Positions 40,482 to 49,721 of a stretch of DNA of 64,000 nucleotides are shown one piece after another. The notes under the pieces are model-generated. The model made no database searches. It was given only the letters and a program-made list of their open reading frames with translations, and had not been told where the DNA came from. The DNA lies in the NCBI GenBank assembly GCA_003615045.1, contig ML014178.1, forward strand, positions 1-64,000. Reading direction: 5' to 3'. Positions within the stretch are counted from its first letter, which is position 1, and every line of letters starts with the position of its first letter. A program made the position numbers and the translations under genes. The DNA comes from Caulochytrium protostelioides. Taxonomy: Eukaryota; Chytridiomycota; Caulochytriomycetes; Caulochytriales; Caulochytriaceae.

Positions 40482-43400
40482 TTAGGCATCACCGCCGTCC
40501 GAAGCCCCGTGCCCGCGATCCACGCAGTCGTAATCAGCGCCGCTCCGGGGACGGAAGTCCAGCGGGAAGCCGTCGGCAGCATCGGTGTAGGCATCGGCGT
40601 CGGCGTCGGTGTCGGTATCGGCGTCCACATCAGTGGCGTGGTGCCCCGCAGGACTCGCGAGCATCGGCGTCGCGAGCGCCGGGCGGACCGGAGTTCCGAG
40701 GCCGTCGCGAGCGCCGCGGCCGGCACCGGGGCTGTTGGCATGCGGCGGCACCGTTGCTTCCTCCGGCCCCCGGAGCGGTGACGACAGTGTGGAGCCTGAC
40801 GAGGCCACGCCGCCCGAGACGCGGTCACCCACGTCGACGAGCGACGTCGTGCGGTGCGGGACGGGCGGCCGGATCGGCGTGATGGGTTCATGCCCATCGG
40901 CTCGGCGGTGGTGCTCGTCGCCGACCGCGCTGCTGCTGCCGTTGCTGCTGCCGCTCTTACTGCTGCTGCTGCTCTGGAGCTGACCGGGGAGCGTCGTCGC
41001 GGCAGTGGGGGCTGGCGTCGTCGTCGTCGGCGTTAGGGTGGGCACGGTGACCTCACCAACCGGCTCCGGGGTCAGCGTCGATGCCTTCTCGCCGAGGGCA
41101 AGTCGCAGTGACGACAGCCGCGCGTTTTCATCGAGGCCCTCTGTCGCGTCGGCTTCGGCATGGTCGCCGTCGTCGTCGTCGTCGATACTGGCATCGGCGT
41201 CGGCGTCGGCGTCGTGGTGGTTGGTGGAGTCGTGGTCATGGTCGTGGTCGTGGTCGTCAAACACATCATCGTCCGGGGCTTCCGCTGCCGCCATTTCTTG
41301 GTCCCCACCGTCTTCGTCCATCGCGTCTTCATGAACATCCTCATCTTCGTTGTCGTCCTCATCCTCATCCTCAAAAGCGTCGTCGTCTTCGTCGTCTTCG
41401 TCGTCTTCGTCGTCTTCGTCGTCTTCGTCGTCGTCATCGTCGTCGTCGCCGTCATCGTCATCGTCGCCGTCACCGTTCCGAAGCGGATGTGCCGTACGCT
41501 CGGCGACCCACGCGCGGAAGTCAAAGGCCTGGGGCATGGTGTGGAACCAGTCGCTCTGCAGCAGGTCGCGCGCTTTGGGCCGCGACGCCGCGCTCTGCAG
41601 GCACGTTCGGATGAACGCCTGGCTCGAGGCGCCCACGCTGTCCGGAATCGGCGGCGTCTTGCCCATGCCCAACAGATAGATGGTGTTGCCCTTGATTCCG
41701 TACCACGGGTGATGGCCCGTCAGCATCTCGAGAACGAGGCAGCCTGCGCTCCACACGTCCACGTTCGCCGAGTAGCCCTCGCCGCGCGCGATCTCGGGCG
41801 CCATCCAGTACAGCGTGCCCTGCATCGACATCCGCGTGACGCGGCGGTACGCCACCAGCGCCTCCGCCTGCTTGCTAATCCCGAAGTCGGAGATCTTGGC
41901 GACCCCGTCTTTGTCGATCAGAATGTTCGCGCCCTTGATGTCCCGGTGGATAATGCCGCGCTCGTGAAGGTAGCTGAGCCCACTGAGGATCTGCCACGTG
42001 ATCCACTGCGTGAGCGGCTCCTCAAACAGTCCATACGTGGCTAGGCAGCTGCTCACGCTCCCACCAGACACGTATTCGAGAAACACGTTGAACGAGTCGG
42101 CCGCCGACTCGAAGCCCAAGTAGCGCACGATATGCGCATGGTCCATGATGGCAAACAACGCCATCTCGCGCTTTAGCGAGTCGATGCGTTTCTGGATCTC
42201 CTGCGTCTTCATCCTGGGGATCGTGACCTGCTTGACCGCCATGAACTCGCCGGAATCGAGGTCCAGCCCGTGGTAGACGCGGCCGAAGGCGCCCTTGCCA
42301 ATCAGATTCCCTCGCTCCCACCGGATGATGCGCGGCGTCGCTTTCGCCGGGGCAGCCGCATTCTCGGCGGCGGCCACGGCGGCGGTCTCGGCGGCGGCAA
42401 TTGTGACCGTCGCCAGCTTTGGGGGCGCCATGGCGGCATGGGTGTCGCCGTCCAGCAGCGACGCTACGGCCATGACGGGCGTGAGGATGGGCGTGCGAAG
42501 GGACACGGCGAGATCGAACGAGGTCTGAGAACGGAACGAAGCACTAAGCCCTTCCGGGTGGGCATGCAGGCCATCGTTGGAGACGCTCGATCCGGCCCGG
42601 TCGACGCGATGGGGTAGGTCCAGACTGCGCTCGGCATCCTCCTCCTCCTTCAGCATCGTGAGCTCGAGCCCGGAGTGCATCGGATGGTACGGGCTGCGCT
42701 CGCTGGCCTTGGCACTGACAATCGTACTCGGCACGCTGAGCGTGCTAATATTGGTGTGCGGACTGGCGGGCGCGACGTGCTGGCTGCTGTCGGCCATGCT
42801 CAGATCGATTGATGGCCGCAGCGGGCCCACCACGAGACGCGATTGCCGCTTCTGCTTCGCGGCCGTGAATGCCATCATCTTCAGACGGTCCACATTGTTC
42901 ATCCCCGTCAGCGAGGTCCGCGAGGAGCTCAGCGCTTTGGCCGCCGACAGGTCGCTCGCCGCTGCCGCCATCAGCAACTTAAGGCTCGTGTCGAGCTCCA
43001 CCGAGAGTGACGTCTCCAACGGCATGGCGGCGCTTCCATCGCCGAGGTGCGACGGCACCGACGTGCCAGTGAGCTCGGCGGTCAGCTGACCGAGGGCCGA
43101 CGAGGGCAAGCTGCCGGCCGTCATCGTCGCCGCGCCCGACCCCGCCCGCTCCATCGACGCGACTCGCGGCAACGACGGGTCCTCGCCCATCGGCGACACG
43201 GCGTCGCGGTAGTTCTTTTGCAGGTTCGGGAAAAAGCGGTCCATGTGGTGCACCAGGTCTTCGTCGTCGGGGCGCTCCTGGATAAGCATGGACTTCTTGC
43301 GGGCCTGGCCCGGCTGCACGATCCGCGACGGCCGACGGGGATGGAGCGCGGCGAGCGGCGAGGACGGATGCTCCGGCAGCAGATGGATTGCGGAGGACGT

Positions 43401-45560
43401 GCCGCCGGCGGCCACGGCTTTCGCAGCCTTCGGGCCCGCGCCGGGCACAGCGTTGCGCGCGAGCGAGGGCCGCTTGTTGCCGATCCGCGGGCGCGGCGTC
43501 ATCATCTCGGTCGTGCTCTCGCTCGGACTTGATGCCTTGCTGCTCTCGCTACTGTTATTATTCGAGCCGATCGACCGCATGAGCCGCGCCATGATGGTCG
43601 GCCGCGCTGCGGGCGACCGCAGCAAGGTGTTGCCCTTCGCCCGCTTAGTCGCGTCGTCCTCGGCCGTCGCGAGGCTCGCCGTGCTGACGGTGCTGCTCGG
43701 CGTGGGCGTCCGCATCGTCCCGAATTCGTGCACGGCGGCGCCGCTGATCGGACCGAGGCGCGAGTCGTGTAGCGTCAGGTGCTCTCGCAGCGGGTGGTCG
43801 ACTTCGTGGCATAGCGCATGGAGCTCCGCGTCTTCCACGAGCCGCAGCGCGTCCTGCCGGGTCTTCCCCGACAGCAGCGTCGGCACATAGATCCCGTAGT
43901 AGGTAATCTCATCCTTGGGGATCTTGAACTTGGTGAAGATGCGGTTCCGGATGCCTTCGGCGGAGTCCGAGACTTTGTGGATATCGATAATCACGCAGGA
44001 GCCCTGGTGCGTGCACACGCGCACGCAGCGCGCGCGGATATCGTTGATCTTCATTGCCTTGCTTGCCGGGAAGTCATGGAACTCGGTGAAATCCGGAATC
44101 GACGCGCTGAACGAATTGGAGCGCGACCGCAGCGTGCCGGCAGAGCTGTGGGCGCCCCCGGGCGCCGGGACAGCGGCGGCCGACGGCGCGGGCGGTGCGC
44201 CGGCTTCGCTGCCTGCCGGGTGCGCGCGCGGATAACTGCGGGTCAGCCGCTGGAGCAGCTGGTCGATACTGCTCGGGCTGATGGGCGATGACGCGGACCG
44301 CGGGCTGCGGTGGTCGACGCCACGGGGCGGCGTTTCCGTCTGGATAGGGTCCGGCGCCCGGCGTAGCGGACTCCGACTGGACCGCCGGGGGTCTTTGTGG
44401 CCCATGACCGGGGTGCTCCATGTCGCGGTCGCGCCGCCCCCGGTGGGGCCGCCGGCGCCGCCAGCCCCGTTGAGGGCCGAGGACAAGATGGCGGCCGAGG
44501 TAGACGCAGACGCCAACGCGGACATGGGATCGCGCGCGACGACGGCGTCGAACTTGGAGAGGCCACTCGGCCGGTCGATGCGGACGTCGCTCGGCAGCGC
44601 CTTGTAGCTCGGCGAGCCGTGCAGCATCGACTGTGACGGCGTCGCGGGGGTCGGCGTCGGCACTGGCGTCGGGACCGGCGCCGCGGCCACGTGGGCTGGA
44701 TTCGGCGTTGGAAAGAAGGAGGCGCTGCCCATGGAGGACTGAGCACTGAGCGACCGGAGATGGCCGGCGACGTCCAGCGGCGGGTGGCGTTTGAGCAGCG
44801 TGGTGGCGAGGTGGTTGAGCATGGGATCGGGCGTTACGGCGCCCGAGGGGACGGTGCCGGACGGCAACAGCGACGACGGCGGCGGGAACGGCCGGTGAAC
44901 GCCGTCCTCGCCGGCGCCGGGCACCTCGGCGACGGAGCGGCCGGTGGGGTCCGTGAAGAAGGGCAGGCTGCGTTCGGACAGATCGCGTGGCAGGGAAGCT
45001 AACGAGGGTGCCTGGTAGTGCAGGGGCTGGGGGCTCATGCCGCCGGGGTGGCTCGAGGTGGGATACGGAAGTGGGTATGCATGCGCAGACGGGTGCGGGT
45101 ACGGATGGCCCCCATGCAACACCTTCTTGATGGCATTGAGAATGCGGTACCGATCGCCAACGAGGTTGACGCCCATTTCGCGCAAGGCGTCGGAGTTGAG
45201 GTCGGGCAACGTGGCACCCGTGACGTCGTGGCTCGCGAACAGCGCTGAGAAGGCCGACAGCCCGTGGTCCTCCAAGAAGCGCTGGACGCCGTCGGCGTCC
45301 CAGGACCGCATGAACGCATCGCCGACGACGATCTGGTGGAGGGAGGGATCGGCCGCGAGCGATGCCCACGGCAGCGTCGCGAGCAGCGCGGTCTCGGCGG
45401 TGCGCGGGGTGTTGGACCCGCTCTGCGCGGCCGGGGACGGCGTCGCCAGGTGGAGCATCGGGCTGCGGCTGGACAGCGAGCGCGGCATCATGGTCGGCGT
45501 GCTGGGCGAGCGCGCAGAGGTGGGGCCCAGGCGCGGCCTCAGGCCTGCGGCGCGTTCCAT
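40482..45560 (-). CDS. MAPKKK with SAM, Ras-association and kinase domains (Ste11/Byr2 type)
   Basis: This is the top kinase of a MAPK cascade, expected to phosphorylate a MAPKK downstream of Ras/Cdc42-type or pheromone signals. In order: a SAM domain (about residues 85-150, DADGVQRFLEDHGLSAFSAL), a Ras-association domain (about 505-595, with IRNRIFTKFKIPKDEITYYG), and a Ser/Thr kinase domain (about 1080-1340). The kinase has the Gly loop IGKGAFGRV, AVK with the ATP lysine, HRDIKGANIL, DFGISK and GTLYWMAPE, all intact. SAM plus RA plus kinase is the fungal Ste11/Byr2 layout; the kinase block also resembles Bck1. The C-terminal extension of about 350 residues is unusual, with long Asp/Glu runs and an HDHDHDHD stretch. 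The frame is open to 45815, but the first ATG is at 45560 (1692 aa). A 5' exon may be missing. Confidence 0.88.
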   Translation of the reverse strand: MERAAGLRPRLGPTSARSPSTPTMMPRSLSSRSPMLHLATPSPAAQSGSNTPRTAETALLATLPWASLAADPSLHQIVVGDAFMRSWDADGVQRFLEDHGLSAFSALFASHDVTGATLPDLNSDALREMGVNLVGDRYRILNAIKKVLHGGHPYPHPSAHAYPLPYPTSSHPGGMSPQPLHYQAPSLASLPRDLSERSLPFFTDPTGRSVAEVPGAGEDGVHRPFPPPSSLLPSGTVPSGAVTPDPMLNHLATTLLKRHPPLDVAGHLRSLSAQSSMGSASFFPTPNPAHVAAAPVPTPVPTPTPATPSQSMLHGSPSYKALPSDVRIDRPSGLSKFDAVVARDPMSALASASTSAAILSSALNGAGGAGGPTGGGATATWSTPVMGHKDPRRSSRSPLRRAPDPIQTETPPRGVDHRSPRSASSPISPSSIDQLLQRLTRSYPRAHPAGSEAGAPPAPSAAAVPAPGGAHSSAGTLRSRSNSFSASIPDFTEFHDFPASKAMKINDIRARCVRVCTHQGSCVIIDIHKVSDSAEGIRNRIFTKFKIPKDEITYYGIYVPTLLSGKTRQDALRLVEDAELHALCHEVDHPLREHLTLHDSRLGPISGAAVHEFGTMRTPTPSSTVSTASLATAEDDATKRAKGNTLLRSPAARPTIMARLMRSIGSNNNSSESSKASSPSESTTEMMTPRPRIGNKRPSLARNAVPGAGPKAAKAVAAGGTSSAIHLLPEHPSSPLAALHPRRPSRIVQPGQARKKSMLIQERPDDEDLVHHMDRFFPNLQKNYRDAVSPMGEDPSLPRVASMERAGSGAATMTAGSLPSSALGQLTAELTGTSVPSHLGDGSAAMPLETSLSVELDTSLKLLMAAAASDLSAAKALSSSRTSLTGMNNVDRLKMMAFTAAKQKRQSRLVVGPLRPSIDLSMADSSQHVAPASPHTNISTLSVPSTIVSAKASERSPYHPMHSGLELTMLKEEEDAERSLDLPHRVDRAGSSVSNDGLHAHPEGLSASFRSQTSFDLAVSLRTPILTPVMAVASLLDGDTHAAMAPPKLATVTIAAAETAAVAAAENAAAPAKATPRIIRWERGNLIGKGAFGRVYHGLDLDSGEFMAVKQVTIPRMKTQEIQKRIDSLKREMALFAIMDHAHIVRYLGFESAADSFNVFLEYVSGGSVSSCLATYGLFEEPLTQWITWQILSGLSYLHERGIIHRDIKGANILIDKDGVAKISDFGISKQAEALVAYRRVTRMSMQGTLYWMAPEIARGEGYSANVDVWSAGCLVLEMLTGHHPWYGIKGNTIYLLGMGKTPPIPDSVGASSQAFIRTCLQSAASRPKARDLLQSDWFHTMPQAFDFRAWVAERTAHPLRNGDGDDDDDGDDDDDDDEDDEDDEDDEDDEDDDAFEDEDEDDNEDEDVHEDAMDEDGGDQEMAAAEAPDDDVFDDHDHDHDHDSTNHHDADADADASIDDDDDGDHAEADATEGLDENARLSSLRLALGEKASTLTPEPVGEVTVPTLTPTTTTPAPTAATTLPGQLQSSSSSKSGSSNGSSSAVGDEHHRRADGHEPITPIRPPVPHRTTSLVDVGDRVSGGVASSGSTLSSPLRGPEEATVPPHANSPGAGRGARDGLGTPVRPALATPMLASPAGHHATDVDADTDTDADADAYTDAADGFPLDFRPRSGADYDCVDRGHGASDGGDA

Positions 45561-46863
45561 CGCGGAAGCAGCGGCACGCGCAGTCGACGGCAACAAGGCG
45601 TTGGGGAGACGAGCCCATGCAGCAGCGAGTCCAGATCGGGGACTTCTACCCGGGAGTTCTGGATCTCGTGCTGCTTGCGCACCCAGGCGCTGTCTGCGTG
45701 GTTCGTCGAGGTATCCAGGGGAGCGGAGTGTTCCCGTCGTTCTCTGGCTGGCGGGGGCGCGCGTTGTCTTGGACGCCGCTGATGGGGTGGGCCCTGCCCA
45801 GCGAGCGAGCGACAAGAGGGGCGTGCGAGACGCGCAGGATCAAAAGGCTCGAATGGCTCGGAAGGAGACGATCAGCCCGGACACTTCTCGGGTCAGGGCA
45901 GGGTCGTGGCACGGGGCGGCTGGTGGCCCTGGCCGAGGGGTCGTGCGCGCCGATCGGCCAGGCGTGCGCGACCCCGCCGCCACCGGGGCCGTGATGATCT
46001 GCCGATCCGGCGGCGTCGCACAGACGTGCGGCCCGAAGGCGTGACGGGGCGCGCCGCCGCCACGCGAGACAACGGACCAAAGCGCCAAAGCGGCGAAGGC
46101 GCGGGGCTGCGGCGGAGTTTCCGCGGGAACGGCGGCTGCCGGGCCCGGCCCGGCCTAGGGCACCAACCCGGCGGGAGGCTGCAGGCAGGGCGTGCCGATC
46201 CGCGGCGGACGTCAGACGTGCCGTCGGCTGGGCACGACTCTCGGCCTCGCGGGGCTGTCGGCCGTGCGGTCGTCCGGTCTGGTGGCCGCCGCGCGGTGGG
46301 CCCGACGTCTGGGTTCACCCGGACCGCTACCGGAAGTGGCCGTCACGCGGCTTGATACTCGCCGTCTTCGCGCTTCCACGGCTCGATAATCATGCCTGAA
46401 CAGTCGTCGCCAGGAGGGTGAATCCGCGGGGACCCAAAGACGGATCAGCGATGCGTTTGAGCCGGTCAGTGCCTGCGCGTCGAACGACCGCAGCGGAGTG
46501 ATCGAAGCGGGCGGGTGGTGCGTCACGAATATTAAGCCGATGGATGGAGAGATGGTCATGGACGATCGCGCCGAACCAAGACCAAGGAGCGCAGGGCGAG
46601 GTTGAAACATCAAAAAATAACACGAACCGGTAGTTAGAGCCGGCGCGAGCGGTCGGACGAAGGGGAGAGATCAAGCTAACATAACTGATAGTCGGAGCCT
46701 CTGGTCTTTTTTATACGAGAAAAGATCGACGCGACTTGCCGCCTCTAGTTGCCCACACCGCCCCGAAAGAGCAACGCTCTTGCATACCTATCATGCATGG
46801 TCGACGCTTGACCCGGCTATCCCGTGCTAACAGCAGGCGCATCGTGGGGTCGCGCGGACTTTG
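45561..46863. other. Intergenic region upstream of the MAPKKK gene
   Basis: G+C-rich, probably promoter and 5' UTR. The MAPKKK frame remains open to 45815 without an ATG, which hints at an upstream exon. I see no supported gene. Confidence 0.4.
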
Positions 46864-47202
46864 TCACCATGAATCCAAAGGGCATTTGAGGGTCGGCATG
46901 GCGCGCCCCCCATCGCTGGCCCGTAGCAAATCGTCTCCATTATGTAGCAACGGTTCGTCGGGTGTGAATTGTTTGGAATTGTTCAGCAGCAGCCGATCAT
47001 ACTCCGCCCGGCTCCGCCCCCGGGCCCAATCGTTCTCATGGTCGATACAGACTTCTCCCTCAACAGGCACATGGCTTTTTCTGAAAACGGTGAGCACAAA
47101 CCCGCATTGCGTTGACCGACGACGCGTCTCGCCTGCGCCGCCGTTTAAGCGGCGGCTGATCCCTGAATTCTTGCGTTCCGGCATCACACATTCCCGGTCC
47201 AT
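46864..47202 (-). CDS. Possible small protein, unrecognised (112 aa)
   Basis: The frame from ATG 47202 has a mixed, protein-like composition in a stretch that is less G+C-rich than the surroundings (CGFVLTVFRKSHVPVEGEVC, then AEYDRLLLNNSKQFTPDEPL). It starts 88 bp after the stop of the MgtE-type gene on the same strand, so it might equally be 3' UTR or a gene fragment. No motif recognised. Confidence 0.25.
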   Translation of the reverse strand: MDRECVMPERKNSGISRRLNGGAGETRRRSTQCGFVLTVFRKSHVPVEGEVCIDHENDWARGRSRAEYDRLLLNNSKQFTPDEPLLHNGDDLLRASDGGRAMPTLKCPLDSW

Positions 47203-47289
47203 CCTGCGATTCGATGCCTAGTGATTAAAAACAGAAACAGACGCGCGCGCATATGACAAAACGGGCGGTGTCGGGACGACCCGATCGCT

Positions 47290-48641
47290 TCAAAGCGCCC
47301 ACGTGGCGAGGGCGAGATACACCGTGATGCCGAAGAGATCCTGCAAGCCGGTCTCGAAAGGACCGGCGGCCAAGGCCGGGTCGATGCCCAGCACGTGAAA
47401 CAGCATGGGCCCGAACGTGCCAAAGAGACCGCCGAACACGGAAGCAAGAAAGACGGCGGCGCCGGTGACCGCGCCGAAGGTCGCGGACTGGGCCCAGATG
47501 CTGCCGACGCAGAAAAGGATGAGGCCCGAGGCGGCCGAGATGGCGAGGGCGGACGCGAGCTCGCGGAAGAGCACGCGCAGGACGGTGCCGCGGGCGCCGG
47601 CCCCGTGGAAGCGGACGTGGCCTGCGGCGATGCCGCGGAGGGTGGCCGTCGAGGCCTGCAGGCCGATGGTGCCCGCCATCGACGAGAGAATCGGCAGAAA
47701 CGCCGCCAGCAGGATCCATTTCTGCAGCACGCCGCTAAACTGCGTGATGATCCCGCCCATCAGCATCTCGATCAACAGCACCAGCACAATGGCGGGCGAC
47801 CGCAAGACCGCCAGTCGCACAGGATGGGTTCTATTCATCCATCATCCCACAAAAAAAACATGTCACGTCGAGTGAGTCGATAGAAATGCGGCCAACGGCG
47901 AATCAAGACGGCACGCACGAGATGGATCCGTGATAAAGGAGGGCCACCAAGAAACCTCCTCGTTAGTATCCATCAAAAGAGGCAAGTCATGACTTACTTG
48001 TCGAGCCGATCGGCATCGTTGTCGTCGCGCTGGGAGACGCGTCGCAAATGGATCAAGTGACGGAGCTGCTTGGGGTCTTCCTGGGCATCGAGCAGCTCGA
48101 GAAATCGGGGTTCCGAAAGGAGAGCGATGCTCTCCATAGTTTCGAAGCCTTCGTTCGTGGACAGGCTGCGCTTGCCGTCACACATGGGAGAGTCGATGGC
48201 CGCATACCCGGAACCTAGACCCAAGCGCCTCGGTAGCATCCCCTTCAGCGATGCCGCGCGGTACCGGCCTGGGGCGGGCGCGACGCCGCCGGGATCGCCG
48301 CTAGACGCCCACGCCGCGGGGGCCCACTCGACGTCCCAGGCTGGATCCGGCGGCGGGAAGAAGAAACCACCGGTTTCTTCGGCAATGGTGTCCTGGGAGG
48401 AGCTACGGGTATGATGTCCGTGCACGGACCGAGGCGAGGGGCTTGGCGCCTGATCCGCGACAAAAGCACCATCGCTCGGACTGGTGCGGGTGCTGCGGGT
48501 GCTGCTGGTGCTGGTGGTGGTACTGGTGCTGAGTCGAGAGGAGTGGGACGCGGGCGGGAGTTCTGTTCGAGTTGGTGTAGACGACGATCGGGTCAACGAT
48601 GTGGTCGACGAGACGGCGCGCATCTCGCAAGCGGCCGCCAT
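47290..48641 (-). CDS. MgtE/SLC41-type divalent cation transporter, two exons
   Basis: This is a probable Mg2+ transporter. Exon 2 (47290-47830) encodes one MgtE membrane domain with five hydrophobic spans. It includes the family blocks LIEMLMGGIITQF and LPILSSMAGTIGLQASTATL, the latter holding the conserved small-residue/Gln-Ser-type pore motif. Exon 1 (47998-48641) encodes a Ser/Thr-rich cytosolic segment and a helical block (ALLSEPRFLELLDAQEDPKQ) before the membrane domain. The joint after RLD uses a GTAAGT donor at 47997 and an ATAG acceptor at 47831-47832; it completes a Lys codon and leads directly into THPVRLAVL in frame. The total is 394 aa. No CBS domain is seen, unlike bacterial MgtE. 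Upstream of 48641 the frame has no ATG, so either this is the start or a 5' exon exists. Confidence 0.82.
47831..47997 (-). other. Intron of the MgtE-type gene (167 nt, phase 2)
   Basis: On the minus strand the donor is GTAAGT and the acceptor GAATAG, preceded by a run of eight T. Removing it joins the N-terminal segment to the membrane domain in frame. Confidence 0.8.
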
Positions 48642-49721
48642 GATGGCAGTGGCCGGGCCCAGGGCCCGCGGCGGTTCGGAGTTGTTCGGCAACGGCCCGC
48701 GTATCGTGAGGCAATCGGAGCAGCTGTGGAGGACCGCCAGCAGACCCGCAGGATGCCGTGAAGATGGAGCGTCAATCCGTCACTCTGCCAGTCCGTTAGT
48801 CCAGCAGGTCCTTGCCGATCCATCGAAGATGTACAGTACAAGCAGCGGGAGGCGTCATGATCGTCGCTGCTCGGTCGACGAACGATGTTGGGGAGCTGCG
48901 ATGGCGGGATCAAAGTGGTCTCATCGTGCAGACGGGCCTCTTCCTGACATGAGTGGTTACGTCGGCATGTCAGCATGCACGCTTGCTAGCTTGCTGGGTG
49001 ACTTTCACCCGTGGCAGCCAGGCGGGCGAGCGGGCGTAGGGAGGAGAGCCCGCGCCGATCCAGCGTACCGCCTCGCCATACGGCGCTCTGACTCAACAAA
49101 AAAAAAAAAAGTCTTGCGGCATGTGTATGCGGCCTTCTTCCGAGCGACCGACCGGCCGTCGTTGAGTCGAAGCTGTCGCGGATGGCGCACGATCCGTCGG
49201 CCGTCTGGGCCTCAACGATGTGGCCTCTCGATCGTGCCATGCGAAGCGGGGACGCCCGTCGGGGTTGACCCGAGATGCGACGCGATCTGTTGGACCCCGG
49301 AGGTTCGGAGGTCCGCCGCCCGCCCGCGCCGCCGGCCTGCCGGGTACCGCGATAGGAGTGTCCGTCACGGCCACGCCCTTCCCCGCCGCGCCGTCTGTCC
49401 AGCCATTGACATGGGTGCGCCACATCTGTGGGCTGTCCAGTCGGCGTGGGCAGAGCTCAGGCAGAGCGTCGTCCGCATGGGCTGGCGCACACCGCGTCCG
49501 CTCGCCAAATGGCGAAATGACGCGATCCATCAACATTGAAAAAAAATTATCGATCATCGCAAGTCGCTGGCCCATGCGGCTCGGCGTGACCGCCTGGATG
49601 GCGAGAATGGCACGTCGCGCGACGGGAAAGGCCTTGGCTGACCGAGCCAAGCCACACGACACGACTGTCACGCAAAGCGGGACCCCACCGCGAGCGTCGG
49701 GGAAATGCAGCAGCGCGGTCC
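48642..49721. other. Intergenic, MDC1-like 3' flank and MgtE-type promoter
   Basis: It contains a 12-nt A run near 49100 and only shadow frames. Confidence 0.45.

Noticed and set aside
45561-45815. N-terminal extension of the MAPKKK to 45815
   Set aside because: The frame there has no ATG; it opens with TTG. A 5' exon is possible but no donor-acceptor pair is convincing.
46736-47221. 161-codon plus-strand frame opposite the small frame at 46864-47202
   Set aside because: Starts with TTG, Arg/Ser-rich, less protein-like than the minus-strand reading.
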